Below are positions 26,181 through 35,645 of a stretch of DNA of 64,000 nucleotides, piece by piece. The position numbers and the translations under genes are program-made. How positions within the stretch are numbered: the stretch's first letter is position 1; each line of letters begins with the position of its first letter. Source of the DNA: Breznakiella homolactica (GTDB lineage Bacteria > Spirochaetota > Spirochaetia > Treponematales > Breznakiellaceae); the NCBI RefSeq assembly GCF_016616095.2, contig NZ_CP067089.2, positions 1,550,001-1,614,000 on the forward strand, given 5' to 3'. The notes beneath the pieces are model-generated. The model did not search any database and was not told the origin of the DNA. It saw only the letters and a program-made list of their open reading frames with translations.

Positions 26181-26855
26181 ATGGCGAAACTACTTATTGT
26201 GGACGACGACATCCATATCCGCAAACTGGTGCTCACCTACGCAGAGCTGGAGGGCCTCCAGTGCGCCGAGGCGGCTTCCGGCAGGGAGGCCCTGGAAAAA
26301 ATCAAGGCCGGAGATTTCGATCTGGTGATACTGGATATCATGATGCCCGGTATCGACGGTTTCGAGACTCTCGGGGAACTCCGCAAGCTCAGCCAGGTAC
26401 CGGTAATCATGCTCACCTCCCGGGGAGAGGAAGGGGACAAACTCCTGGGCTTCAACCTGGGGGTGGATGATTACGTGGTGAAGCCCTTCAGTCCCAAAGA
26501 GCTTATGGCCAGGGCGGGCGCGGTAATTAAGCGGAGCAAGTCAAGCGTGAATGAAGAAATCCGTTTCGGAGACCTTTACATCAGCCCCGGCGCCCGGACG
26601 GTCCTGATCGGGGACCGCTCACTGAACCTGACCCCTAAGGAATTCGATCTTCTCCTCATCCTTGCCCAGAACGAGCGGCTGGTCCTCACCAGGGAACAGC
26701 TTCTGGAAAAGGTCTGGGAATATAACTACGTCGGGGACACCCGCACGGTTGATACCCATGTCAAATCTCTCCGGGAACACCTGGGTGAATACCGGAATCT
26801 GATTCAAACCGTCTGGGGGGTGGGATACAAATTTGAATACCATGAAGAAACCTGA
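26181..26855 (+). CDS. OmpR/PhoB-family response regulator
   Basis: 224 residues. Receiver domain: acidic pocket VDDDIHIR, phosphorylated Asp in LVILDIMMPGIDG (near residue 52), switch Thr in VIMLTSRGEEG and Lys in VVKPFSPKEL. The C-terminal winged helix carries LTPKEFDLLLILAQNE and VDTHVKSLREHL. It partners the kinase that follows and overlaps it. The sensed signal is unknown. It may bind the 11-base repeats upstream of itself and at 17.07 kb. Confidence 0.93.
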   Translation: MAKLLIVDDDIHIRKLVLTYAELEGLQCAEAASGREALEKIKAGDFDLVILDIMMPGIDGFETLGELRKLSQVPVIMLTSRGEEGDKLLGFNLGVDDYVVKPFSPKELMARAGAVIKRSKSSVNEEIRFGDLYISPGARTVLIGDRSLNLTPKEFDLLLILAQNERLVLTREQLLEKVWEYNYVGDTRTVDTHVKSLREHLGEYRNLIQTVWGVGYKFEYHEET

Positions 26856-28290
26856 ACAAAGGGTCTTCCGGACCAGCATGGTCCTCCGGCTCTGGTTTTT
26901 TATGATGGCCCTGGTGCTGCTCAGCGTGGTCTTCATGTGGGTGGCCCAGATTTTTCTGCTGGAACGGAATTACATCTCCGCCACCATTGCTGAGGTTCAG
27001 AACCGCTTGGAGCCGGTGATGGAGGATTTAAAAACCGAAGACCTGGCAATGAACGCAAAACTCCTCCCCTATTTGAGCAAATCATCCAGCGGAAAAATAA
27101 TGCTGGCTAATGCATCAGGCCAGTTATTAGTCATGTATACCTACGGCCATCCCATTGATTTGGCCGCGGCGGAAACCGAAACCCTGGTCTGGCCCATGGT
27201 GCAGCGGAGCGAGGAATTTCCCCAGCTTCTGCGGGGGGAATCCTACCAGAAAGTGTTCCGCATGGCGGATTCCCGGATCATGGCATTTGAGATGGGCATC
27301 CCCGCAACCTACGGTGGTGAGCCGGCCTTTGTCATTCTCCACCGGTCCCTTTACGAAATGTACACGGTGCTCCGTATCAACCGGGGCCAGCTTACGGTGC
27401 TGAGCATTATCCTTGCCCTGCTGGCGGCCCTGCTCGCGGCGCTGCTCACCTGGCGTTTTGTGAGGCCCATCCGTATCATCAAGGATACGGTTGACCGCCT
27501 TGCCAGGGGTGACTTGGATGCCGTTCCGAATATTACATTAAAGGATGAGATAGGCCAGCTTTCGTTTTCGGTGGAAGAACTGGGAATTGCACTCCAGCGG
27601 GTGGACGTTCTCCGGCAGGAGGTGATTGCCAACGTATCCCATGAACTCCGCTCCCCACTGGCGCTTATCACCGGCTACGCGGAGATGGTCCGGGACATCA
27701 ACTGGAAGGATGAGGAAAAACGGAACGCCGACCTGAACCTTATCATCCAGGAAGCCCGGCGGATGAGCGAGATGGTGAGCGACATCATGGATTATTCCCA
27801 GTTCCAGGCAGGGTACATCAGCCTGAAAAAGGAATGGTACAGCCTCTGGGAAATTGTTGAGTCCGAGATTCTCCGGTGCGGCAAAACCGCAGCGGAATAC
27901 CATATCCGTATCCTCCTGGAAAGTCCGGAGAGCGAAAGCCAGGTGTTTGTGGACGCCTTAAAGATAAGCCAGGTGATCCGAAATTTATTGTACAACGCAA
28001 TCAACCACACGACCGGAGGAGACACGATAACCGTGACCGTGACGGAGCAGAACGGAGACTGGAAGGTAGCGGTAGCCAACCCGGGAGAGCCCATCCCCGA
28101 GGAAGACCGGACCCTCATCTGGGAACGGTACCAGCGCAGCCAGCACCAGGGAGGCCGCCGCCAGGGTACGGGTATCGGCCTTTCCATCGTCAGCACCATC
28201 CTCAAGGCGCACCGTATGGACTACGGGGTTGAGTACCGGGACGGACGGACGGTGTTCTGGTTTACCGCCCCAACACACACTGAATTGTGA
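26842..28290 (+). CDS. Membrane sensor histidine kinase
   Basis: 482 residues: membrane helix near 12-37, a periplasmic sensor of about 145 residues, second helix near 185-205, HAMP (RPIRIIKDTVDRLARGDLD), H-box SHELRSPLALITGYAEM, and ATP-binding motifs NLLYNAINHT, VANPGEP and GTGIGLSIVSTIL. ATG at 26842 is used; a TTG three codons earlier is in frame. It overlaps the regulator gene by 14 bases, the usual sign of a cognate pair. No known ligand-binding motif is seen in the sensor region. Confidence 0.9.
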   Translation: MKKPEQRVFRTSMVLRLWFFMMALVLLSVVFMWVAQIFLLERNYISATIAEVQNRLEPVMEDLKTEDLAMNAKLLPYLSKSSSGKIMLANASGQLLVMYTYGHPIDLAAAETETLVWPMVQRSEEFPQLLRGESYQKVFRMADSRIMAFEMGIPATYGGEPAFVILHRSLYEMYTVLRINRGQLTVLSIILALLAALLAALLTWRFVRPIRIIKDTVDRLARGDLDAVPNITLKDEIGQLSFSVEELGIALQRVDVLRQEVIANVSHELRSPLALITGYAEMVRDINWKDEEKRNADLNLIIQEARRMSEMVSDIMDYSQFQAGYISLKKEWYSLWEIVESEILRCGKTAAEYHIRILLESPESESQVFVDALKISQVIRNLLYNAINHTTGGDTITVTVTEQNGDWKVAVANPGEPIPEEDRTLIWERYQRSQHQGGRRQGTGIGLSIVSTILKAHRMDYGVEYRDGRTVFWFTAPTHTEL

Positions 28291-28369
28291 ATTTTTTATG
28301 AAGAAATCCCGGATTGCCTTGACCGACATCGGACTCCATGGGGTATTATTTTTTTAGAATTAAGAATCA

Positions 28370-28391
28370 GTTCCAATATAATTATTGGAAC
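28370..28391 (+). promoter_or_regulatory. Operator palindrome over the -10 box of the DUF362 operon
   Basis: Perfect inverted repeat GTTCCAATA-TAAT-TATTGGAAC. A TATAAT box (28377-28382) lies inside it, with TTTAGA about 18 bases upstream as a weak -35. A repressor here would block transcription of the lipoprotein-permease-reductase operon. The regulator is unknown; alternatively the transcript leader forms a hairpin. Confidence 0.55.
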
Positions 28392-28420
28392 CCTGTATCC
28401 CAGTTACACAGGAGAATAAT

Positions 28421-29449
28421 ATGAAAAAGACTTTGTTTGTATTAATGGTCTTGGTAATCCTATCGGGCTGCAACAGTAATGCGGCCAGCAACACTGGCAG
28501 CAGTGGGAACGCGGTCCAGTCTCAGGGAACAGCGGCGGCCGCGCCGGAGAGCGGTGTTTCCGCCGGAAATCCCGGCGCCTCGGGCAAAGCGGTGGTGTAC
28601 ATGACCTCCGACATAAGCCCGGCGGGACTCGCGGCGGTTTACGGCGCCCTGGGCAGGGAAGCCGCGGGAAACAATGTGGCGGTGAAGCTCAGCACCGGAG
28701 AACCCGGCGGAAAACATTTTCTTTCCCCGGATTTAATCAAAGATCTGGTCCAGAGTGTGGACGGTACCATTGTTGAGGCCAACACCGCCTACGGCGGCCG
28801 CCGGGCAGCCACGGCTATGCACTACCAGGTGGCCAGGGATCACGGCTTTACCGCAATCGCCCCGGTGGTTATCCTGGACGAAAACGGCGACATCCCCCTC
28901 CCGGTAGCAAACGGCAAGCATTTGAAAGAAGACCTCGTGGGAGCCCATTTCAACGACTACGATTTCCACATGGTCCTCTCCCACTTCAAGGGACATGCCA
29001 TGGGCGGTTTCGGGGGCGCCCTGAAAAACCTGTCCATCGGTTATGCATCATCCCGGGGAAAGAGTCTTATCCATTCGGGGGGGAAGAGCCTTACCAGTCC
29101 CTGGGGCGGGGAACAGAACGACTTCCTGGAATCCATGGCGGAGGCTGCCCAGGCGGTGGTGAACGCCGGGGGACCGGAAAACTTTGTCTACATCAATGTG
29201 ATGAACCACCTCTCCGTGGACTGCGACTGCTCAAGCAATCCCGCGGCGCCCACCATGGCGGATATCGCTATCCTGGCGTCCCTTGACCCGGTGGCTCTGG
29301 ACAAGGCCTGTGTGGATTTGGTCTACGCCGCGCCGGACGGAAAAGATTTGATTGAACGCATCGAGTCCCGGAACGGCATCCTCACGGTGACCCATGCCGC
29401 CGCCATAGGCCTTGGCAGTATGGACTACGAACTGGTACGCCTGGACTAA
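28421..29449 (+). CDS. DUF362-domain lipoprotein
   Basis: 342 residues. Lipoprotein signal MKKTLFVLMVLVILSGC, a low-complexity Ser/Gly/Ala linker to about residue 55, then a DUF362 domain (KAVVYMTSDISPAGLAAVYG, SHFKGHAMGGFGGALKN, DPVALDKACVDLV). Cysteines occur as SVDCDCSSN, where relatives often bind an Fe-S cluster or metal. The role of DUF362 is not established. ATG at 28421 has AGGAGAATAAT upstream. First gene of an operon with a permease and a ferredoxin-like reductase. Confidence 0.85.
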   Translation: MKKTLFVLMVLVILSGCNSNAASNTGSSGNAVQSQGTAAAAPESGVSAGNPGASGKAVVYMTSDISPAGLAAVYGALGREAAGNNVAVKLSTGEPGGKHFLSPDLIKDLVQSVDGTIVEANTAYGGRRAATAMHYQVARDHGFTAIAPVVILDENGDIPLPVANGKHLKEDLVGAHFNDYDFHMVLSHFKGHAMGGFGGALKNLSIGYASSRGKSLIHSGGKSLTSPWGGEQNDFLESMAEAAQAVVNAGGPENFVYINVMNHLSVDCDCSSNPAAPTMADIAILASLDPVALDKACVDLVYAAPDGKDLIERIESRNGILTVTHAAAIGLGSMDYELVRLD

Positions 29450-29459
29450 GGCTGGACTG

Positions 29460-30362
29460 ATGCTTGAAATCCTCCGGCGGGAATGGGTTTACTTCTGGTA
29501 CTACTTTACCGTTCAGCTTGAACAGGTCTTTCCCTACTGGGTGCTGGGCATCCTCATCGGATCGGTAATTTCCGTTTTCGGAAAGGAAAAAATCCACGCC
29601 CTCCTGGGAGCTCTCCAGGGAAAACGCCTAGGTATTCTGGGTGTGGTGCCCGCGAGCCTCATCGGCATTGCTTCGCCTTTGTGCATGTACGGTACCATTC
29701 CCATCGCCGCGTCCTTCTCCGAGAAGGGAGTCAAGGACGATTGGCTGGCCGCCTTTATGATGAGCTCCATCCTGCTCAACCCCCAGCTCCTTATCTACAG
29801 CGCGTCCCTGGGAACCAGGGTGCTGCTTATCAGGCTGGTGACCTGCTTCATCTGCGGCATGGCCGCGGGACTGCTGGTGCGGATTTTCTACCGGAACAAA
29901 AGTTTCTTTAACTTCTCCGGCTTCGGTGCATCAGCCAGCCGGGACACGGACCCCAATCCCATGCTCCGGCTGCTCAAGAATATCTGGCGGAACATCAAAG
30001 CCACGGGGATTTACTTCCTCATCGGCATTGTGCTCTCCGCGTTGTTCCAGCGTTACGTCCCCGCATCGGTGGTGGAAAAACTCTTCGGGAACAACCGGGG
30101 CTTCGGGGTGCTCATGGCTGCCACCATCGGGGTGCCTCTGTACGCCTGCGGCGGCGGTACCATTCCCCTGATTTCCGGGTGGCTGGCCAACGGCATGAGC
30201 CTGGGTTCCGCCGCGGCGTTCATGATTACCGGCCCCGCCACGAAGATTACCAACCTTGGGGCCATGAAGATTGTCCTGGGAATGCGGCGGTTTATTCTGT
30301 ACATTGTCTTTTCCATCGCATTCGCCTGGATCTGCGGCATGGCCGTGGATTTGATTTTCTAG
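29460..30362 (+). CDS. DUF318/ArsP-type permease
   Basis: 300 residues with about eight membrane helices. The repeats ASLIGIASPLCMYGTIPIAASF and ATIGVPLYACGGGTIPLISGW are the paired conserved loops of the DUF318 (ArsP_1) family. Some ArsP proteins export organoarsenicals via Cys; here a Cys sits in each loop (PLCMYG, YACGGG). The substrate is unknown. ATG at 29460, ten bases after the previous stop, with TAAGG upstream. Between the lipoprotein and an Fe-S reductase it may move a redox-active or metal-bound compound. Confidence 0.82.
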   Translation: MLEILRREWVYFWYYFTVQLEQVFPYWVLGILIGSVISVFGKEKIHALLGALQGKRLGILGVVPASLIGIASPLCMYGTIPIAASFSEKGVKDDWLAAFMMSSILLNPQLLIYSASLGTRVLLIRLVTCFICGMAAGLLVRIFYRNKSFFNFSGFGASASRDTDPNPMLRLLKNIWRNIKATGIYFLIGIVLSALFQRYVPASVVEKLFGNNRGFGVLMAATIGVPLYACGGGTIPLISGWLANGMSLGSAAAFMITGPATKITNLGAMKIVLGMRRFILYIVFSIAFAWICGMAVDLIF

Positions 30363-30389
30363 CAAACACGCAACAGGAGAAACATTACC

Positions 30390-31502
30390 ATGAAAAAACT
30401 CGGATTCGGCCTCATGCGTCTGCCGCTGATAAACACAGATGATCCCAAAAGCATCGACCAGGACCAGGTTAACCTGATGACGGACTATTTCCTGGAACGG
30501 GGTTTTACTTATTTCGACACCGCCTATCCTTATCACCAGGGCATGAGCGAAATTGCCGCCCGGCGGGCTCTCACGGAGCTCCATCCCCGGGATTCTTTTG
30601 TCCTGGCGGACAAGATGCCGACCTGGATGGTGACCGGAACAGAAGACTATCAGCGTTTTTTCATCGAACAGCTGGAACGCTGCGGTGTAGAATACTTTGA
30701 CTACTACCTCCTCCATACTCTGGGGGAACAGCTCTATGCCGATTCAGTAAAATACGGCGGCTTTAAATTCCTCAAAACCCTGAAAGACCAGGGGAAAATA
30801 CGGCATATTGGATTCTCCTATCACGACAGGGCGGAACTACTGGACCGGATTCTCACGGAACAGCCGGAAGTTGACTTTGTCCAGCTCCAGCTCAATTACA
30901 TTGACTGGGACAACGAATCTATCGAATCCAGGAAATGCTGCGAAGTTGCGGTGAAGCACCGGAAACCGGTGATCGTCATGGAGCCTGTCAAAGGCGGTTC
31001 CCTGGCCCAGGTACCGGAGGAAGCGGAAAGATTATTAAAAGAGTATGCCCCTCAATCAAGCGCCGCATCCTGGGCGGTCCGCTTCGCCGCGTCTCCGGAC
31101 AATGTGCTTACGGTCCTCAGCGGCATGAGCAGTCTTGAGCAGATGGAAGACAACGCCGGCTATATGGACAATTTTGTTCCCCTGAATTACGAGGAAGAGG
31201 AAATCATCGGGAAAGTGACGGATATTATCAATACGGGCATTGCCATTCCCTGTACGGCCTGCAAATACTGCGTGGATACCTGTCCTCAGGATATCTCCAT
31301 CCCGGAATACTTTTCCCTGTACAACAACCAGCACCGGTTCCGGCTGCTGCCGCTCCACATGAATTATTACAGGAACCTGACGGTAAAACATGGGAAAGCC
31401 TCGGATTGTATCGGGTGCCGGGCATGCGAAAGCCACTGCCCTCAGCATATTGCCATTGCCGATAAGATGAAGGATGTAACCGCTGTGTTTGACCGGGCTT
31501 AG
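30390..31502 (+). CDS. Aldo/keto reductase with C-terminal 4Fe-4S ferredoxin domain
   Basis: 370 residues. The AKR barrel (KKLGFGLMRLPL, YFDTAYPYHQG, ADKMPTW, YLLHTLGEQ) is followed by two cluster motifs: CTACKYCVDTCPQ near 290 and CIGCRACESHCPQ near 345. This ferredoxin-fused AKR group is common in anaerobes; electrons probably pass between ferredoxin and NAD(P)H or substrate. AGGAGAAACATTACC precedes the ATG. Last gene of the lipoprotein-permease-reductase operon. Confidence 0.92.
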   Translation: MKKLGFGLMRLPLINTDDPKSIDQDQVNLMTDYFLERGFTYFDTAYPYHQGMSEIAARRALTELHPRDSFVLADKMPTWMVTGTEDYQRFFIEQLERCGVEYFDYYLLHTLGEQLYADSVKYGGFKFLKTLKDQGKIRHIGFSYHDRAELLDRILTEQPEVDFVQLQLNYIDWDNESIESRKCCEVAVKHRKPVIVMEPVKGGSLAQVPEEAERLLKEYAPQSSAASWAVRFAASPDNVLTVLSGMSSLEQMEDNAGYMDNFVPLNYEEEEIIGKVTDIINTGIAIPCTACKYCVDTCPQDISIPEYFSLYNNQHRFRLLPLHMNYYRNLTVKHGKASDCIGCRACESHCPQHIAIADKMKDVTAVFDRA

Positions 31503-31797
31503 ATCATTTCGGTTTCTGCGGGATTTTGATTTATATGAAGGCAATTTCATTTCTCAGAATCCGCAGGGCAGCAACAAATTATGATAAAACAAAAACCGGG
31601 AATTATCCGCAACTTTACAGCCTAATACATTCAATAATAGTACAGCGGGAACTCTAAGTATCCGTAAAAAAATATCATACCCCCCATTTTTGATTTCCCC
31701 GCTTTGTATCCTAATAGCATCCCCGCCGAATAGTGAAAAAAAATAGACGGCGGGCCCGGTATCACCTGGGATAAGCTGTTATTATAGGATGGGTTTT

Positions 31798-32868
31798 ATG
31801 TACAAATCTCGCAATCCCGTATTACTTTCCGCCGCGCTTCTCGCCTCAGGCCTATTCTGGGGCTGCGCGGCAAAAGAGGATGCCGTCCGGTATGAGTACG
31901 CCGTCATCAGCCGGGGGACTGTTGAAAATACAATTTCCGCCACCGGTACGCTGGACGTGGAGGCGCGGGTAACGGTCCAGGCCCCGGCAACGGGTATCGT
32001 CGAGGCCCTCTACGCCGATTACAATTCGCCGGTGAAAAAGGGCCAGATTATAGCGGAGGTCAACACCGCCGCGAATCCGGTGCAGAAACAGATCACCGCC
32101 GTGTACAGCCCCATGGACGGGTTTGTCCTTGACCGGACGGTAAACGTAGGCAGCGCCATTCTTGGCCGGGGCAGTCCCGCCGCCACGACGCTGTTCACCC
32201 TCGCCCCCGGCCTTGCGATGCTGAAGATTACCGCCTCCATCGGGGAAACGGATATCGCTTCCGTCAGGGAAGGTCAGGAAGTCCGGATCAGCCTGCAGTC
32301 CCTGGCGGGGCGGAAATTTACCGGCAATGTCTCAAGCATTCATCTGATGCCGGCCATCACCGATAACGTCGTTTCCTACACGGTGATTATCGGGCTGAAC
32401 AATACCGATGGTTCACTGCTGCCCGGTATGACCTGTGTCCTGCAGTTTGTACAGGCTAAGGAAGAAAATGTTCTGGTGGTTCCCAACGCCGCCCTGCGGT
32501 TCGCCCCGGCAGGAGAAGCTCCCGCTGTCCCGGCTTCAAGCTCAGCCGGAAGCGCCGGTTCATCGGTATCGGCCGTTACCAACGCCCTGACGGGCGGCAA
32601 GGCCGGCGGCGGGGGCAATCCTTTCGGGCATCCAACCGGTGGGACTTCCTACGCGGGCGGAGACACAAACCAGGGCGAACCGGATAAAACAGCCGCCGCG
32701 ATGGAAGTGAAAACCGAAAAGACCCTCTGGTACACCGACGACAGCGGCAAACTGGATTCAGTGCAGGTGTATGCCGGCACCAGCGACGGACTCAGGACAG
32801 TGGTGCGGCCCGCTGAAGAAGGGGTGAATCTTGAGGGCTTAAGGATCATTCTCCGGGAGGCCGAATAA
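31798..32868 (+). CDS. MacA-like periplasmic adaptor lipoprotein (HlyD family)
   Basis: 356 residues. Signal with relaxed lipobox (LASGLFWGC), then barrel-sandwich halves (TVQAPATGIVEALYADYNSP, VYSPMDGFVLDRTV) and beta-barrel (ASIGETDIASVREGQEV). The usual alpha-helical hairpin is absent, so it is a short adaptor. A Gly/Ser-rich insert lies near 235-295. It links the MacB-like pump to the outer layers. ATG at 31798 follows AGGATGG; an earlier ATG three codons upstream is possible. The start of the ATPase gene overlaps its stop by one base (TAATG). Confidence 0.85.
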   Translation: MYKSRNPVLLSAALLASGLFWGCAAKEDAVRYEYAVISRGTVENTISATGTLDVEARVTVQAPATGIVEALYADYNSPVKKGQIIAEVNTAANPVQKQITAVYSPMDGFVLDRTVNVGSAILGRGSPAATTLFTLAPGLAMLKITASIGETDIASVREGQEVRISLQSLAGRKFTGNVSSIHLMPAITDNVVSYTVIIGLNNTDGSLLPGMTCVLQFVQAKEENVLVVPNAALRFAPAGEAPAVPASSSAGSAGSSVSAVTNALTGGKAGGGGNPFGHPTGGTSYAGGDTNQGEPDKTAAAMEVKTEKTLWYTDDSGKLDSVQVYAGTSDGLRTVVRPAEEGVNLEGLRIILREAE

Positions 32869-33692
32869 TGGTCATTGAGCTGGAAGGGGTCAAGCGGATA
32901 TACCAACTCTCAATGCCGCGCCGCGGAAAAAAAGATCACGGCATAAACGACCAGGAAACGGAAGTGCGGGCTCTGCGGGGAGTGGATCTCTCCGTGGAGG
33001 CCGGAGACTTTGTCGCAGTCAGGGGTCCTTCGGGGTCGGGGAAGTCAACGCTCATGAATATCCTGGGCTGCCTGGATAAACCCGACGAAGGGCGGTACCG
33101 GCTGGACGGCATTGAAACCGCCGGCCTTGGTTCAGGGGACACCGCGGTCATCCGCAACCGGAAGATTGGTTTTGTGTTTCAATCCTTCAACCTGCTTCCC
33201 CGCACGACTGCTTTGGAAAACGTGGAGCGGCCCCTCCTCTACCGGCGCCTCCTGACCGGGGAAGGCAAAAAACAATTCTCCGGCGGCAGGGAACGGAAGG
33301 ACCGGGCCGCGGCGGTGCTCCGGGAACTGGGGCTTGAAAACCGGATGGACCATCTGCCGAGCCAGCTTTCCGGCGGACAGCAGCAGCGGGTGGCCATAGC
33401 CCGGGCCATGGTGAATGACCCGGCCTTTATTCTGGCGGACGAACCCACGGGTAACCTGGACACGGAGATGTCCCTGGAAATCCTGGGCATCTTCCAGGAT
33501 CTCAACCGCCGGGGCAAGACTATCATCATGGTTACCCATGAACCGGAATACGCGGCCTACTGCCGCCGGATTGTCACCCTCCGGGACGGACGGATCGTAT
33601 CGGACAAAACCATTCCCCGGCCGGCGGACGCCGTTCTCAACTTAAAAAAATTGCGGGAACAGAACGCCGGTATCGAAAAGGAAGAATCATGA
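32868..33692 (+). CDS. MacB/LolD-like ABC transporter ATP-binding protein
   Basis: 274 residues, single nucleotide-binding domain: Walker [11 protein letters not shown]-loop [12 protein letters not shown], signature [15 protein letters not shown], Walker [12 protein letters not shown], switch [10 protein letters not shown] Lys/Arg/Gly insert ([16 protein letters not shown]) near residue 130 is longer than usual. It energises the FtsX-like permease encoded next; the ATGA overlap couples them. Probable export or envelope function, not uptake. Confidence 0.92.
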   Translation: MVIELEGVKRIYQLSMPRRGKKDHGINDQETEVRALRGVDLSVEAGDFVAVRGPSGSGKSTLMNILGCLDKPDEGRYRLDGIETAGLGSGDTAVIRNRKIGFVFQSFNLLPRTTALENVERPLLYRRLLTGEGKKQFSGGRERKDRAAAVLRELGLENRMDHLPSQLSGGQQQRVAIARAMVNDPAFILADEPTGNLDTEMSLEILGIFQDLNRRGKTIIMVTHEPEYAAYCRRIVTLRDGRIVSDKTIPRPADAVLNLKKLREQNAGIEKEES

Positions 33693-34906
33693 AGCTGCTG
33701 CAATTGTTACAAACCTGTTTCCAGTCCCTGGCGCGGAACCGCCTGCGGAGCCTGCTTACCTCCCTGGGAATTATTATCGGCGCCGCCAGCGTCATCGTCA
33801 TGATGGCCATCGGCGAAGGTTCCCAGAAGCTCATTGACGAACGGATCGCCGCCATGGGAACGAACCTCTTGCAGATTATGCCTCAGCACCAGTACGGTGC
33901 CCGGGGGTCGGCGACCCCTAACCTCAAACCGGCCCAGCTCACCATGGCGGATCTGGAGAAGGTCCACGCCGAAGCCGCCTACGTTTCCGCCGTTTCCGGT
34001 TTGGCCCAGGGCAGCTTTACCGCCCAGGGGCCTTCCGGCAGCGGCACCATCACCGTCACCGGTGTTGAGAACGATTACCTTTTCATTAAAAACAGGAGCC
34101 TGCAATCCGGCTCGCTCTTTGATGAGGACGACCTGCTGCTCACCCGGCGGGTGGCTATTATCGGTACCACCACGGCGCAGAAGCTGCTGGGCACTGCGGA
34201 CGGCGCGGTGGGTAAGACCATCCAGGTGGGCAGCGGTATCTTTACGGTCAAGGGCGTACTGAAACCAGCGGGTACCAGCGGAGGCCGGGATCAGGATGAC
34301 CTGTTCTGGATACCCCTGGAAACCTTCCAGGTTCGGCTTTCAGGCACCGGAACCCTGGAGAGCATCGCCGTGAGCGTCCGAACCAAGGCACTCATCTCAA
34401 AGGCGGAACAGGATCTCTCCGCCATCATCCGGGAAGCCCACGGCCTTACGGCCGGACAGGCCAATGACTTTTCCATCATGAACAGCGCCGACGCCCTCAG
34501 CGTGGCCTCCTCAACGGCCAAGACCATGACCACCCTGCTGGCGTCCATTGCCGCGGTTTCCCTTTTGGTGGGCGGCATCGGCATTATGAACATCATGCTG
34601 GTCTCGGTGACCGAACGCACCAGGGAAATCGGCATCCTCATGTCCATCGGCGCCAACAAACGGGACATCCTTCTTCAGTTCCTGTCGGAATCGGTTGTCT
34701 TAAGCCTCGCCGGCGGCGTTATCGGAATCGTCTTCGCCCTGATCGCCTGCCGGGTCTTAAACACCATTGATGTGTTCACCGTGGTTAACGCGGGCGTCAT
34801 TGTCCTTGCCGCGGGTTTCTCCGCCCTGGTGGGCATCTTCTTCGGATTCTACCCGGCGCGGAAAGCGGCGTCCCTCTACCCGATAGACGCCCTGCGGTAT
34901 GAGTGA
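33689..34906 (+). CDS. MacB-like ABC transporter permease (FtsX domain)
   Basis: 405 residues: N-terminal helix (SLLTSLGIIIGAASVIVMM), a large periplasmic domain of about 220 residues (MacB_PCD type), then three helices of the FtsX domain with GGIGIMNIMLVSVTERTREIG. Mechanotransmission transporters of this kind move drugs, lipoproteins or peptides. Its substrate is unknown. It ends the three-gene operon, which closes with a terminator hairpin at 34923-34961. Confidence 0.9.
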   Translation: MKLLQLLQTCFQSLARNRLRSLLTSLGIIIGAASVIVMMAIGEGSQKLIDERIAAMGTNLLQIMPQHQYGARGSATPNLKPAQLTMADLEKVHAEAAYVSAVSGLAQGSFTAQGPSGSGTITVTGVENDYLFIKNRSLQSGSLFDEDDLLLTRRVAIIGTTTAQKLLGTADGAVGKTIQVGSGIFTVKGVLKPAGTSGGRDQDDLFWIPLETFQVRLSGTGTLESIAVSVRTKALISKAEQDLSAIIREAHGLTAGQANDFSIMNSADALSVASSTAKTMTTLLASIAAVSLLVGGIGIMNIMLVSVTERTREIGILMSIGANKRDILLQFLSESVVLSLAGGVIGIVFALIACRVLNTIDVFTVVNAGVIVLAAGFSALVGIFFGFYPARKAASLYPIDALRYE

Positions 34907-34922
34907 GAAAAAACGGCATTAC

Positions 34923-34961
34923 AAGATGAGACGGCGGGGTTATTCACAGCCGCCTCATCTT
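34923..34961. terminator. Hairpin between convergent operons
   Basis: AAGATGAG and CTCATCTT form the outer stem (8 pairs), then one mismatch and CGGC/GCCG, with the right arm running into TTTTG on the plus strand and a T-run further along the minus strand. It lies between the MacB-like permease and the PepSY gene and overlaps the last codon of the latter; it probably works in both directions. Confidence 0.65.
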
Positions 34962-35482
34962 TTGTATTCGTAATCAAGAATATCACCGGTTAAAGCGTCA
35001 ATTTCATACTCGTATTTTTCACCAATGATTGTTTTTAGTTCCACTTCATAGTAATAGACGTTTTTATCATTATCCAGTTTGATCTCCTGCTTTTTCAGAG
35101 AAGCAGCAGGCAGGCCGGAATCGGAAACGGCAATGGCCAGAGCTTCTTCCGCAGAAATAAATGCGCTCATATTCACTTCGGCACGCGGATCTGACTGGTA
35201 GAAAAAACTGATACTATCCGCGATCTCCCCGGTGGACGCGTTAATAGTATAGACATATTTTGCAGCGGAGGTATGGAAAACAAATTTATAAAAGTTTTCA
35301 TAGCCGGACCGGTAGGCCGCCAGTTCATCGATTTGTGTCACCTGGCTTTCCTCTATACCGGCGTCTTTATAGGCGATTGATTTTGCGTCATCTCCGCTGA
35401 TAAAAGTTGCCGCCGCCGCCGGAACGGGCACACTAAAAAATACGATAAAAAAAGCGATAAGAGTAATGATCCATTTTTTCAT
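34955..35482 (-). CDS. Secreted PepSY-domain protein
   Basis: 175 residues with a signal peptide (cut near VPAAAA) and two PepSY repeats: GDDAKSIAYKDAGIEESQVTQ with YVYTINASTGEI, and AEEALAIAVSDSGLPAASL with YEYEIDALTGDILDYEY. PepSY modules inhibit proteases or occur in envelope proteins; the role here is unknown. AGGAACAACAAT precedes the ATG. A stem-loop separates it from the tannase-like gene upstream. Confidence 0.85.
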   Translation of the reverse strand: MKKWIITLIAFFIVFFSVPVPAAAATFISGDDAKSIAYKDAGIEESQVTQIDELAAYRSGYENFYKFVFHTSAAKYVYTINASTGEIADSISFFYQSDPRAEVNMSAFISAEEALAIAVSDSGLPAASLKKQEIKLDNDKNVYYYEVELKTIIGEKYEYEIDALTGDILDYEYKR

Positions 35483-35535
35483 ATTGTTGTTCCTTAGTTA
35501 CGAGTTTGTTTTTTAAATCTTTTTTAAGCATCTCA

Positions 35536-35584
35536 ATAGATAGATCTGTTTGACCATTTTTGTTTGCCAAACAAGTCTATCTAT
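35536..35584 (-). terminator. Stem-loop between the tannase-like and PepSY genes
   Basis: ATAGATAGA and TGTTTG (35536-35552) pair with CAAACA and TCTATCTAT (35568-35584), giving 15 pairs with a two-by-two internal loop. It lies 60 bases after the tannase-like stop codon, so it may end or stabilise that transcript. The T-run on the minus strand is not adjacent. Confidence 0.5.
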
Positions 35585-35645
35585 AATTATTATGAAAGTC
35601 TGCGGTTTTGCAAATAAACTTTTTTGATTCTGTGAACCGGAGACA

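Noticed and set aside
31517..31566. Long imperfect hairpin after the ferredoxin-like reductase
   Set aside because: Several mismatches, no T-run and no precise arms; too weak to call a terminator.
31798..34906. Naming the efflux operon macAB as a macrolide pump
   Set aside because: Similarity is at family level only; the adaptor lacks the helical hairpin and the substrate is unknown.
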